Assembly (NCBI GenBank): GCA_012510295.1
Contig: JAAZID010000217.1
Location: 1 to 5,114, forward strand
Reading direction: 5' to 3'
Length of the DNA: 5,114 bases
DNA from: Methanomicrobiales archaeon
Lineage (GTDB): Archaea; Halobacteriota; Methanomicrobia; Methanomicrobiales; Methanoculleaceae
The position numbers were made by a program, and so were the translations under genes. Below, piece after piece: positions 1 through 4,751 of this stretch; position 1 is the first letter of the stretch, and every line of letters starts with the position of its first letter. The notes beneath the pieces were generated by a model that was not told the DNA's origin, ran no database searches, and saw only the letters and a list, made by a program, of their open reading frames with translations.

Positions 1-1106
1 CCGGTCACCACACAGACGATCCGCTCGTCCCTGTCGATCAATCCCTCTTCGGCAAGTTTCCGTATCCCGGCGACCGAGGCAGCTGAGGCGGGTTCGACAC
101 CGATCCCCTCCATCCTCGCAAGGTCGCGCTGCATCCGGAGGATCTCATCGTCGGTCACGGCCGCCGCTGTCCCGCCGGTCGCGCGGATGGCGACGAGCGC
201 CTTCTCGGCGTTCACCGGAGCACCTATCCGGATAGCGGTCGCTATGGTCTCGGGTTCCGGTTCGGGGACCAGTACATCGAGATCCTGGACTATCGCCTTC
301 ACCACCGGCTGAGAACCCGCGGCCTGGATCCCGGTCATCATCGGCAGCCGGTCGATGAACCCGAGCGCCTCAAGCTCCCGGAGCCCCTTGTAGACCGCAG
401 ATATGTTCCCCGCGTTTCCGACCGGGAGGACAAACCGGTCAGGCACACCGCCGAGCTGGTCGACCGCCTCAAACCCGATCGTCTTCTGCCCCTCAAGGCG
501 GTAGGGGTTGACCGAGTTTAAGAGGTAGAGGCCGTGGCTGATACAGAGCTCGTGTACCATCTCAAGCGCCCGGTCGAAGTTGCCCCGGATGGATATGACC
601 CGGGCGCCGTGCATAAGCGCCTGGGCGACCTTGCCGAGGGCTACCTTCCCGGCGGGCAGGAGGACGACGCAGGGGATGCGGGCTTTCGCGGCGTAGGCGG
701 CGAGGCTCGCCGAGGTGTTTCCGGTGCTCGCGCAGGCGACACTCGTCATACCGAGCTGACGCGCCATGCTGACGCCCACGGTCATGCCCCGGTCCTTGAA
801 CGAGCCGGTCGGGTTCATGCCCTCGTGCTTGGCGTAGAGCTCGGGAATACCCAGTTCTTTTCCGATCTCCTTTAAGTGGTAGAGCGGCGTGCCCCCTTCC
901 TGGAGGGAGACCGGTTCGCCCCGCACCGGGAGGAGCTCGCGGTAGCGCCAGACCGAGAGGGGTCGGCGCACCCATTCGTCCCGGGAGACCTCGATATCGT
1001 CCAGGTCATACTCGACGGTCAGCAGGTGCCCGCAGTGTTTACAGGTATAGATGATCTGGTCCGGTGCGTATGTCGCAGCACAGTGAACACAGACGAGACG
1101 GTACAT
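1..1106 (-). CDS. thrC: Threonine synthase, PLP-dependent (C-terminus cut by window edge)
   Basis: Threonine synthase converts O-phosphohomoserine and water to threonine and phosphate, the last step of threonine biosynthesis in the cytoplasm. Reading from ATG at 1106-1104, 368 codons are visible before the window ends; archaeal ThrC is roughly 400 residues, so a few dozen C-terminal residues are missing. The N-terminus is a zinc ribbon (C6-x2-C9 and C22-x2-C25), common in archaeal ThrC. The fold-type-II PLP core follows: NPTGSFKDRG with the Schiff-base lysine K104, the STGNTSAS loop near 127-134, NSVNPYRLEGQKT near 197-209, and the PLP-phosphate loop VGNAGN at 229-234. The motif VEPASAAS lies near 337-344. 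No purine-rich ribosome binding site precedes the ATG, so the mRNA may be leaderless. Methanomicrobiales also carry cysteate synthase, a threonine synthase paralogue for coenzyme M; the motifs look like ordinary ThrC, but the paralogue is not formally excluded. Confidence 0.93.
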   Translation of the reverse strand, partial: MYRLVCVHCAATYAPDQIIYTCKHCGHLLTVEYDLDDIEVSRDEWVRRPLSVWRYRELLPVRGEPVSLQEGGTPLYHLKEIGKELGIPELYAKHEGMNPTGSFKDRGMTVGVSMARQLGMTSVACASTGNTSASLAAYAAKARIPCVVLLPAGKVALGKVAQALMHGARVISIRGNFDRALEMVHELCISHGLYLLNSVNPYRLEGQKTIGFEAVDQLGGVPDRFVLPVGNAGNISAVYKGLRELEALGFIDRLPMMTGIQAAGSQPVVKAIVQDLDVLVPEPEPETIATAIRIGAPVNAEKALVAIRATGGTAAAVTDDEILRMQRDLARMEGIGVEPASAASVAGIRKLAEEGLIDRDERIVCVVT

Positions 1107-1125
1107 GGAAATGCGTTGAACGCAG

Positions 1126-1145
1126 GAATACGTATAGATATGGTA
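1126..1145 (-). promoter_or_regulatory. Putative TATA promoter of thrC, giving a nearly leaderless mRNA
   Basis: Read on the minus strand, this AT-rich patch contains CATATCTATACG, centred about 30 bases before the thrC ATG. An archaeal TATA box lies about 26-27 bases before the transcription start, so transcription would begin within a few bases of the ATG. This fits the lack of any GGAGG or GGTGA motif in the 43-base gap. The box sits just past, or touching, the hydrolase stop codon at 1152-1150. The call rests on position and composition only. Confidence 0.35.
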
Positions 1146-1149
1146 TCGA

Positions 1150-1883
1150 TCACCGCCGCCGCACGCGACAGGTGAGTATGAAGAGGACCCAGAGGAGAAG
1201 GGCGGCGAGGGGTGCGAGCAGCCTGAGCTCTTCCGCTGTTGCGCTCGTCACAACCGGCGCGATGAGCACCGTGACCGCGGCGAGCGCAAGTATGATGGCA
1301 AAGACCGCCGGGCGCACCTCGAGGTTCCCCCATGCCGGACGCTGCCCGCCAGTCGCCGCCGGGAGAAGGGGTAGAGCCAGGCGACGCCCGCCGGGGTGCA
1401 GGTATCCTCGATGAGGTGGAGGATGCACCCAACAAAGAATGCAGCCCCGAATGCGGGGAGGAGTGCGAGAGACACCCCGAGCCACGTGAGGATGACAGCG
1501 AGGTAGCCGGAGAGGAGGAGGGAGGTCAACCCGACGCCCGGGAGCGAGTGGAGTAGCCCCCGGTGCCGGTGCCGGTAGCTCTTCCGGAGGATGAGCGTGA
1601 AGACGAGGGAGAGCGGGTAGTAGATGAGGTACCTGATGGTATAGCCGAAGACCGGGAGGGCGACGGCAAGACCGTTTACAACCTGCCCGCGCTTCCCCTT
1701 CACCCCGCCGATCCGGCCGTGAAATATCGCGGCATCTGCGGCATCCGCATCGGGTGCGAGAGAGCCTACGAAGACACCGAAGAGGAGGACGGCGATCAGG
1801 GCAGGGTCGAGGGCGGTGAGCCAGGGCGCTATGAGAAGCCCGGCCGTGGTGAGACTGATATAGACGTGCTGGTCGCCTCGCAT
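1150..1883 (-). CDS. Membrane-bound metal-dependent hydrolase (YdjM/DUF457 type), frameshifted near 1327-1331
   Basis: The first frame runs from ATG at 1883 to a stop at 1248 (211 codons), but only its first 186 or so residues look natural. These contain the family metal-ligand pattern: H6 near the start, PDAD at 44-47, HRHRGLLHSLPG from residue 105, and HLIEDTCTPAGVAWLYPF at 156-173, with several hydrophobic membrane segments between. The family (PF04307 type) consists of predicted inner-membrane zinc-dependent hydrolases of unknown substrate. After residue 186 the frame turns into an arginine- and serine-rich tail. The frame one base back encodes 58 residues with two hydrophobic helices (starting NLEVRPAVFAII) and stops at 1150. 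Adding one G to the GGGGG run at 1331-1327 joins the two into a normal protein of about 244 residues. This is a sequencing error, a strain mutation or, less likely, programmed slippage. All metal-ligand candidates precede the shift. Confidence 0.8.
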
Positions 1884-1915
1884 TGAGTATCCCTATAAAC
1901 TGGAGAGCAATCGCT

Positions 1916-1921
1916 GATAAA
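1916..1921 (-). promoter_or_regulatory. Possible TATA box of the hydrolase gene
   Basis: On the minus strand this reads TTTATC in the context ACCTTTATC, the same nine bases seen in the promoter of the ribosomal operon further right. It is centred about 35 bases before the hydrolase ATG at 1883, predicting transcription start near 1892 and a leader of less than 10 bases. A second TATA-like string (GTTTATAG, 1900-1893) is closer but would place the start inside the gene. Confidence 0.3.
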
Positions 1922-2017
1922 GGTCACTCCTGCGGCCTGAAAGTGAAGATCCCCATAATCTGGCCGGATAGGTAGGTGTAAGACTCCGGGAGAAGGGGAT
2001 GGACTACGCTCCCGCTA

Positions 2018-2031
2018 CGATGGCTTCATCG
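2018..2031 (-). other. Small hairpin downstream of the two-helix membrane protein gene
   Basis: CGATG and CATCG form a 5-bp stem with a 4-base loop, 19 bases past the stop codon of the small membrane protein. No oligo-T tract follows on the minus strand, so a terminator role is weakly supported. The rest of the 166-base gap before the hydrolase gene shows only the possible promoter. Confidence 0.25.
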
Positions 2032-2049
2032 GCTATCCAGGCTTCTCAC

Positions 2050-2250
2050 TCACAGGGATGGATCGCTCCCGGTCCTGCGGGAGAAGAGGAGCACGGCAGC
2101 GCCGATGACGATGAGGACTGCCAGGGCCACCATGATGTAGGGGGCAAACGGGACCTCGACCGAGAACGTCAACGCCCCGATGATGATCCCGCCTACGATT
2201 ATGCAGCCGCTGCTCAGGGCCGCCCCTGCAAGTGAGAGATCAGGGCTCAT
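2050..2250 (-). CDS. Small two-helix membrane protein, unknown function
   Basis: This gene encodes a 66-residue hydrophobic protein that I do not recognise as a named family. Two membrane segments are evident, roughly residues 8-30 (rich in G, A, I) and 36-57 (rich in V, A, L, I), joined by a short VEVPFAPY turn and followed by a polar, positively charged tail (SRRTGSDPSL). Coding status is well supported. The ATG overlaps the marC stop as ATGA, and a strong ribosome binding site, GGAGGT (2261-2256), lies inside the marC end at proper spacing. It is therefore probably translated by coupling with marC and may make a partner or accessory membrane subunit, but that is inferred from position only. 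Confidence 0.78.
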   Translation of the reverse strand: MSPDLSLAGAALSSGCIIVGGIIIGALTFSVEVPFAPYIMVALAVLIVIGAAVLLFSRRTGSDPSL

Positions 2251-2900
2251 GCAAAACCTCCGGTGAGGATGGGGAAGGCCGTCCGGAGTCCGATGATGAT
2301 GAACTGGACGGATATGGCGATGAGGAGCATGCCCATCAACCGGTTGACGGCGCGATACTCCCGCTGGCCGATGCGCTGGACGATGACGTCGGAGTGGCGC
2401 ATCATGATGTAGGTGAGCCCGATGGCGGTCACGGCGGCCACCGGGACGACGGCGATAGCGACAAGCCCCATCGCGGTCGCCTCGTTCATGAGGACGATGG
2501 CGGATGTTATGGCGCCGGGCCCGGCGATCATGGGGATTGCGAGCGGCATGACCGCTATGTCATCCGCATCCTGCCCCTCGTACTTCTCGGTCGCGGTCAT
2601 CTGCGTCCTCGACGTCTTCGCATAGACCATGTCCATGCCGATACCGAAGAGGAGGAGGCCGCCGGCGATACGGAATGCCTCGATGGATATGCCGAAGAGC
2701 TGCAGGATCCAGCCGCCGGCGACGGTGAATATGAGCAGGGTGACGAGGGCAAACTCGGTTGAGTCCCGCGCAACCTTGAGTTTTGCTGCCTGATCCATCG
2801 TGCCGGTGAGGGAGACGAAGATCAGGGTGGCGGCGAGCGGGTTCACTACGATGATGATCGAAGAGAAGCTCAGCAGCACAAAACTCAGGAGGTCGACCAT
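2247..2900 (-). CDS. MarC-family integral membrane protein
   Basis: The 217-residue product matches the MarC/UPF0056 family (PF01914 type) in length and pattern. The family consists of six-helix membrane proteins of unknown transport function; the old link to multiple antibiotic resistance in E. coli is not considered established. Visible signatures are NPLAATLIFVSLT in helix 1 (about 20-32), RIAGGLLLFGIGMDM (about 77-91), and the conserved MPLAIPMIAGPGAIT (about 118-132) opening the second half. Hydrophobic helices cover about 3-30, 50-70, 74-92, 116-138, 142-167 and 187-209, with a charged loop around 93-115. There is no clear ribosome binding site before the ATG. A TATA-like CTAATAG (2932-2926) sits about 28 bases upstream, so a leaderless message is possible. 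The last four bases overlap the start of the small two-helix protein, suggesting a two-gene operon. Confidence 0.92.
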   Translation of the reverse strand: MVDLLSFVLLSFSSIIIVVNPLAATLIFVSLTGTMDQAAKLKVARDSTEFALVTLLIFTVAGGWILQLFGISIEAFRIAGGLLLFGIGMDMVYAKTSRTQMTATEKYEGQDADDIAVMPLAIPMIAGPGAITSAIVLMNEATAMGLVAIAVVPVAAVTAIGLTYIMMRHSDVIVQRIGQREYRAVNRLMGMLLIAISVQFIIIGLRTAFPILTGGFA

Positions 2901-2947
2901 GAGTGATCAGATATCTGCAGGTTTGCTATTAGCACTTGTGGTTTCTC

Positions 2948-2972
2948 GGAAGGGTGAATATCCTTCCACCCT
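2948..2972. repeat. Overlapping, mutually exclusive inverted repeats upstream of marC
   Basis: GGAAGG (2948-2953) can pair with CCTTCC (2962-2967), and AGGGTG (2951-2956) can pair with CACCCT (2967-2972). The two stems share bases and cannot both form. The block lies about 20 bases upstream of the TATA-like box of marC, where an operator would sit if the marC message is leaderless. Confidence 0.4.
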
Positions 2973-2990
2973 GGAAATGCAGATGTATGA

Positions 2991-3104
2991 GGCGGGAGGC
3001 GCCCGGAGCACACGATGCAGACCCCGCATGGGAGGGGGCGCAAGCGAGCTCCACCGCCCGCAGGTGCCGGGCAGGCCTATCCAGGAGGTCAGAAGCGCAA
3101 GCGC
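2991..3104. other. GC-rich non-coding stretch dense in inverted repeats
   Basis: No convincing gene lies between marC and ndk (2901-3340). This GC-rich part contains several complementary blocks: GCGGG 2992-2996 with CCCGC 3057-3061, GGAGC 3005-3009 with GCTCC 3048-3052, GCGCCC 2999-3004 with GGGCGC 3036-3041, and ATGC 3015-3018 with GCAT 3026-3029. The first two nest as one arm; the third crosses the second, so it is an alternative pairing or a pseudoknot. GCGCAAGCG occurs twice (3038-3046 and 3095-3103). It may be an unrecognised structured RNA, a dispersed repeat or a decayed gene. Chance pairing is common at this GC content, so confidence is low. I see no tRNA, box C/D pair or known RNA here. 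Confidence 0.3.
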
Positions 3105-3107
3105 ATC

Positions 3108-3112
3108 TCAGG
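3108..3112. repeat. Left target-site duplication (TCAGG)
   Basis: TCAGG immediately precedes the left terminal inverted repeat and is repeated exactly at 3227-3231, directly after the right repeat. This is the direct-repeat footprint expected of transposition. Confidence 0.5.
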
Positions 3113-3226
3113 TAGGAGTTACGCAGTTTGCCCAAAATGCTGATCTCTCTTGATTGATATATGCGATTTATTGATCACTTTAAGTTGACAAACATTTAAG
3201 TCACGATGCATTTTGCGTAACCCCTA
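3113..3226. mobile_element. MITE-like element, 114 bp, with terminal inverted repeats
   Basis: The left end TAGGAGTTACGCA (3113-3125) and the reverse complement of the right end, TAGGGGTTACGCA (3226-3214), match at 12 of 13 bases. The similarity continues as AAAATGC (3134-3140) against GCATTTT (3208-3214) once an 8-9 base insertion in the left end (GTTTGCCC, 3126-3133) is allowed for. The element is flanked by a perfect 5-base direct repeat, TCAGG. The interior is AT-rich, unlike the surrounding GC-rich DNA, and has no reading frame of useful length, so it would be a non-autonomous element moved by a transposase encoded elsewhere. The parent insertion-sequence family cannot be named from the ends alone. 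Confidence 0.62.
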
Positions 3227-3231
3227 TCAGG
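3227..3231. repeat. Right target-site duplication (TCAGG)
   Basis: This is an exact copy of 3108-3112, abutting the right terminal inverted repeat of the 114-bp element. Confidence 0.5.
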
Positions 3232-3320
3232 CTTTGCAGCCGAACAGAACTGCTCTTCTCCAGAACAGGCGATCCATGCGAAAATTCGAAAAACCTGGCG
3301 AGATTACCGATGATAATTCC

Positions 3321-3326
3321 AAAAAA
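3321..3326 (-). terminator. Oligo-T terminator after ndk
   Basis: Read on the minus strand, six T residues occur 14 bases past the ndk stop codon. Archaeal RNA polymerase terminates at oligo-T tracts without needing a hairpin. A second run of five T (3293-3289) lies 27 bases further on and could act as back-up. This marks the likely end of the rpl7ae-rps28e-rpl24e-ndk transcript. Confidence 0.55.
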
Positions 3327-3340
3327 GGTATCTCCGTCTC

Positions 3341-3790
3341 TCACTCGTAGAGGACGGGCTCATCGATCTTCGAGTACTCGACCAGCTCGGTGGGTGTGAA
3401 GTGGATACCGATCTCACGGTCGGCGCTTCTGGGGGAATCGGATGCGTGGACCACGTTTCGCCCGATATCAAGGCCAAAGTCGCCGCGGATTGAACCCGGG
3501 GCCGCTTCGGCGGGGTTTGTGGCGCCGATCATCGTCCTGACGACCGCAACCGCGCCTTTTCCTTCCCAGACCATCAGGAAACAGGGCCCGCTCATGATAT
3601 ACCTCTTCAGGCCGGGGAAGAAGGGTTTTTCCAGGTGCTCCCGGTACTGTTCGACAACCCGCTCTTCGGGGAGGAGCTCGAGCTTTGCCGCTACAAACTT
3701 CAGCCCCTTCGCCTCAAACCGGGAGATGACCTCCCCGACGAGTCCGCGCTGGACACCGTCGGGCTTGACCATCACAAAAGTGCGATCCAT
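3341..3790 (-). CDS. ndk: Nucleoside diphosphate kinase
   Basis: Ndk transfers the gamma phosphate of ATP to nucleoside diphosphates through a phosphohistidine, balancing NTP and dNTP pools in the cytoplasm. The 149-residue product has the usual family length. It opens with [21 protein letters not shown], where K9 is the conserved nucleotide-contact lysine. It carries [20 protein letters not shown] at about 87-106 and the active-site signature [16 protein letters not shown], with catalytic H115. The frame remains open further upstream, but homology fixes the start at 3790. The ATG follows the rpl24e stop by four bases. A GTGATC string overlapping that stop may be the ribosome binding site, though its spacing is unusually short, so translation is probably coupled to rpl24e. 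It is the last gene of the operon, an order conserved in many archaea. Confidence 0.97.
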   Translation of the reverse strand: MDRTFVMVKPDGVQRGLVGEVISRFEAKGLKFVAAKLELLPEERVVEQYREHLEKPFFPGLKRYIMSGPCFLMVWEGKGAVAVVRTMIGATNPAEAAPGSIRGDFGLDIGRNVVHASDSPRSADREIGIHFTPTELVEYSKIDEPVLYE

Positions 3791-3794
3791 GGGA

Positions 3795-3986
3795 TCACTC
3801 TTTGCCACGGGCCCGCCGGCCGGCCGCGGTCCACTGGACGCGGCGCGGTACCCGGCCGAGCCTGTAGTTGTTCTGGCACTTGCTGCTGCAGAAGTAGTAG
3901 ATTGTCCCGTCCCGCCGGACAAACATCTTGCCGGTGCCGGGCTCCAGGATCTCTCCACAGAAACTGCAGATGTACCTGTCGACCAT
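3795..3986 (-). CDS. rpl24e: Large-subunit ribosomal protein L24e (eL24)
   Basis: The 63-residue product is a small zinc-finger protein of the archaeal 50S subunit. The zinc ligands are C7-x2-C10 (CSFC) and C33-x3-C37 (CSSKC). The family pattern of a glycine-rich turn ([19 protein letters not shown]) and a basic C-terminal half (about residues 42-62) is intact. I place the start at the ATG at 3986 because [11 protein letters not shown] is the standard N-terminus; the frame extends to 4109 but the upstream part is the shadow of rps28e. The ribosome binding site GAGGCGGT (4000-3993) is formed by the last codons of rps28e, and the gap between the two genes is four bases. This is the third gene of the operon. 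Confidence 0.96.
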   Translation of the reverse strand: MVDRYICSFCGEILEPGTGKMFVRRDGTIYYFCSSKCQNNYRLGRVPRRVQWTAAGRRARGKE

Positions 3987-3990
3987 GATT

Positions 3991-4200
3991 TTACCGCCTC
4001 GAGAGCTTCTTGGCTTCACGCTCGGTCTCGAGCAGCGAGAGGATGTCTCCCTCCCGGATAGGGCCCACCGTGTTGCGGGTGATGATCCGGCCCTTGTTTG
4101 GACCATCAAGGACCCGGCACTTCACCTGCTGGGCCTCTCCATGCATCCCGGTGAGGCCGATAACCTCGATAACTTCTGCGGGCGTTCCGTCGTTTGCCAT
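3991..4200 (-). CDS. rps28e: Small-subunit ribosomal protein S28e (eS28)
   Basis: The 69-residue product is the archaeal/eukaryotic 30S protein S28e, an OB-fold protein. Signature stretches are [20 protein letters not shown] (about 14-33), [20 protein letters not shown] (about 37-56) and the invariant C-terminal ETEREAKKL (58-66). Length is normal for the family. The ribosome binding site GTGAGGAG (4215-4208) overlaps the stop codon of rpl7ae, giving an 11-base gap and suggesting translational coupling. Second gene of the operon. Confidence 0.97.
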   Translation of the reverse strand: MANDGTPAEVIEVIGLTGMHGEAQQVKCRVLDGPNKGRIITRNTVGPIREGDILSLLETEREAKKLSRR

Positions 4201-4211
4201 AGTCTAACTCC

Positions 4212-4580
4212 TCACTGTTTCAGTGCAGTCATCTGCTTTGCGATCTCTTCGACGAGATCCTTTGCCTTGCCGGGTTTGACGATAGCTGCGGCAGCTGAAC
4301 CGACCTCAAGGCCGCTCGCCAGACCGATATCGTTCTGCTTTGTGATGAAGAGAAACGGGATCTGTTTCTCATCACAGAGCAGCGGCAGATGCATGACGAT
4401 CTCTTCCGGCTCAACATCAGCCCCGATAAGAACCAGCTGGGCGACGTTTCGTTCTACTGCCTTTGTTGCTTCGTTGGACCCTTTCTTCACCTTGCCGGTA
4501 TCTCTTGCTACCTCAAGGGCTTCAAGGGCCTTATTCTGGATCTCCTCAGGAGTCTCAAATTTCACGTATGCCTTTGCCAT
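4212..4580 (-). CDS. rpl7ae: Ribosomal protein L7Ae (eL8), kink-turn RNA-binding protein
   Basis: L7Ae binds kink-turn RNA. In archaea it serves in the 50S subunit and nucleates box C/D and H/ACA small RNPs; it has also been found in archaeal RNase P. The 122-residue product is full length. The kink-turn recognition segment [14 protein letters not shown] (32-45) is intact, including N36, E37 and K40. It is followed by the core strands [11 protein letters not shown] (48-58) and [18 protein letters not shown] (74-91), then [11 protein letters not shown] (96-106). A strong ribosome binding site, GAGGTGA (4590-4584), sits close before the ATG. It heads the operon rpl7ae-rps28e-rpl24e-ndk. The leader contains a hairpin flanked by box C- and box D-like motifs directly before the ribosome binding site, so autoregulation by L7Ae is likely (inference; known in other archaea). 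Confidence 0.98.
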   Translation of the reverse strand: MAKAYVKFETPEEIQNKALEALEVARDTGKVKKGSNEATKAVERNVAQLVLIGADVEPEEIVMHLPLLCDEKQIPFLFITKQNDIGLASGLEVGSAAAAIVKPGKAKDLVEEIAKQMTALKQ

Positions 4581-4583
4581 AAC

Positions 4584-4630
4584 TCACCTCTTTCAGGGGC
4601 GGGTATTCCACCCCGTCATCATTCATCAGT
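4584..4630 (-). promoter_or_regulatory. Putative L7Ae autoregulatory kink-turn/K-loop in the rpl7ae leader, abutting the ribosome binding site
   Basis: On the minus strand the leader reads AUGAUGA (4622-4616, a perfect box C), then a hairpin, then CUGA (4596-4593, a perfect box D), two bases, and the ribosome binding site GAGGUGA (4590-4584). The hairpin is GGGGUGG (4614-4608), loop AAUAC, CCGCCCC (4602-4596): seven pairs with one U-G. At its base, A4616 with G4594 and G4617 with A4593 can form the tandem sheared G-A pairs of a kink-turn, C4615 with U4595 takes the place of the usual U-U, and GAU (4620-4618) forms the three-base bulge. The outer stem is very weak (U4621-A4592 only), so it may act as a K-loop. 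A second UGAUGA lies just upstream (4628-4623). Confidence 0.55.
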
Positions 4631-4674
4631 AGCGTAGCTGATCGAATGTGCTGTATTATGTCAATAAGACGAGA

Positions 4675-4685
4675 GATAAAGGTTT
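4675..4685 (-). promoter_or_regulatory. BRE/TATA promoter of the rpl7ae operon
   Basis: The minus strand reads AAACC directly followed by TTTATC, a good match to an archaeal BRE plus TATA box. Transcription should start about 26 bases on, near 4650, giving a leader of about 70 bases that contains the hairpin/box C/box D structure and, upstream of it, a 5-bp hairpin (AUCAG 4642-4638 with CUGAU 4629-4625). Confidence 0.55.
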
Positions 4686-4694
4686 GTCATTTGA

Positions 4695-4733
4695 CCACGC
4701 CCCGGAGCCGGCGGCCCGGTCATCCCCGCGTGG
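4695..4733. repeat. GC-rich hairpin between the DUF2298 gene and the rpl7ae promoter
   Basis: CCACGC (4695-4700) pairs with GCGTGG (4728-4733), and nested inside are CCGG (4702-4705) with CCGG (4716-4719) and GCC (4707-4709) with GGC (4713-4715). It begins 19 bases after the stop of the DUF2298 gene and ends 10 bases before the BRE of the ribosomal operon. No T-run follows. It could help end the upstream transcript or be an operator; the sequence does not decide. Confidence 0.35.
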
Positions 4734-4751
4734 GCACAGGCAGCGGTAGCG

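Noticed and set aside
1..1106. Cysteate synthase (coenzyme M pathway) instead of threonine synthase
   Set aside because: The zinc ribbon, NPTGSFKDRG, NSVNPYRLEGQKT and VGNAGN stretches look like ordinary archaeal threonine synthase, and no coenzyme M gene is adjacent. A phylogenetic placement would settle it.
534..1175. Long plus-strand open frames (534-875, 876-1175) and minus-strand alternatives (562-975, 1019-1435)
   Set aside because: They lie opposite or out of frame with thrC, whose motifs are unmistakable. Their products are low-complexity and rich in R, G, P or D, typical of shadows in GC-rich DNA.
1321..1335. Programmed -1 frameshifting in the hydrolase gene
   Set aside because: The zero-frame context CAT GGG GGA does not give a proper slippery heptamer (slipping the first codon back would pair with TGG), and I see no clear stimulating structure. 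A missing base in the G-run is simpler.
2991..3104. A tRNA or other standard RNA gene in the inverted-repeat cluster
   Set aside because: There is no T-arm consensus (GGTTCRAATCC), no acceptor-stem arrangement and no recognisable conserved RNA motif on either strand.
2929..3135. Minus-strand open frame of 68 codons in the ndk-marC gap
   Set aside because: It has no ribosome binding site, no recognisable domain and an odd cysteine-, alanine- and arginine-rich composition. It runs from inside the mobile element through the inverted-repeat cluster into the marC promoter region.
3390..4061. Plus-strand 223-codon open frame and the overlapping 3635-3988 frame
   Set aside because: They are antisense to ndk and the L24e gene, which are certain; the products show no family pattern.
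4593..4630. A free-standing box C/D guide RNA in the rpl7ae leader
   Set aside because: Box C and box D are separated only by a tight hairpin, leaving no room for guide segments. A leader kink-turn explains the motifs better.
3928..4637. Plus-strand frame of 234 codons across the ribosomal genes
   Set aside because: It is a shadow of rpl7ae and rps28e on the other strand; it also crosses their ribosome binding sites.
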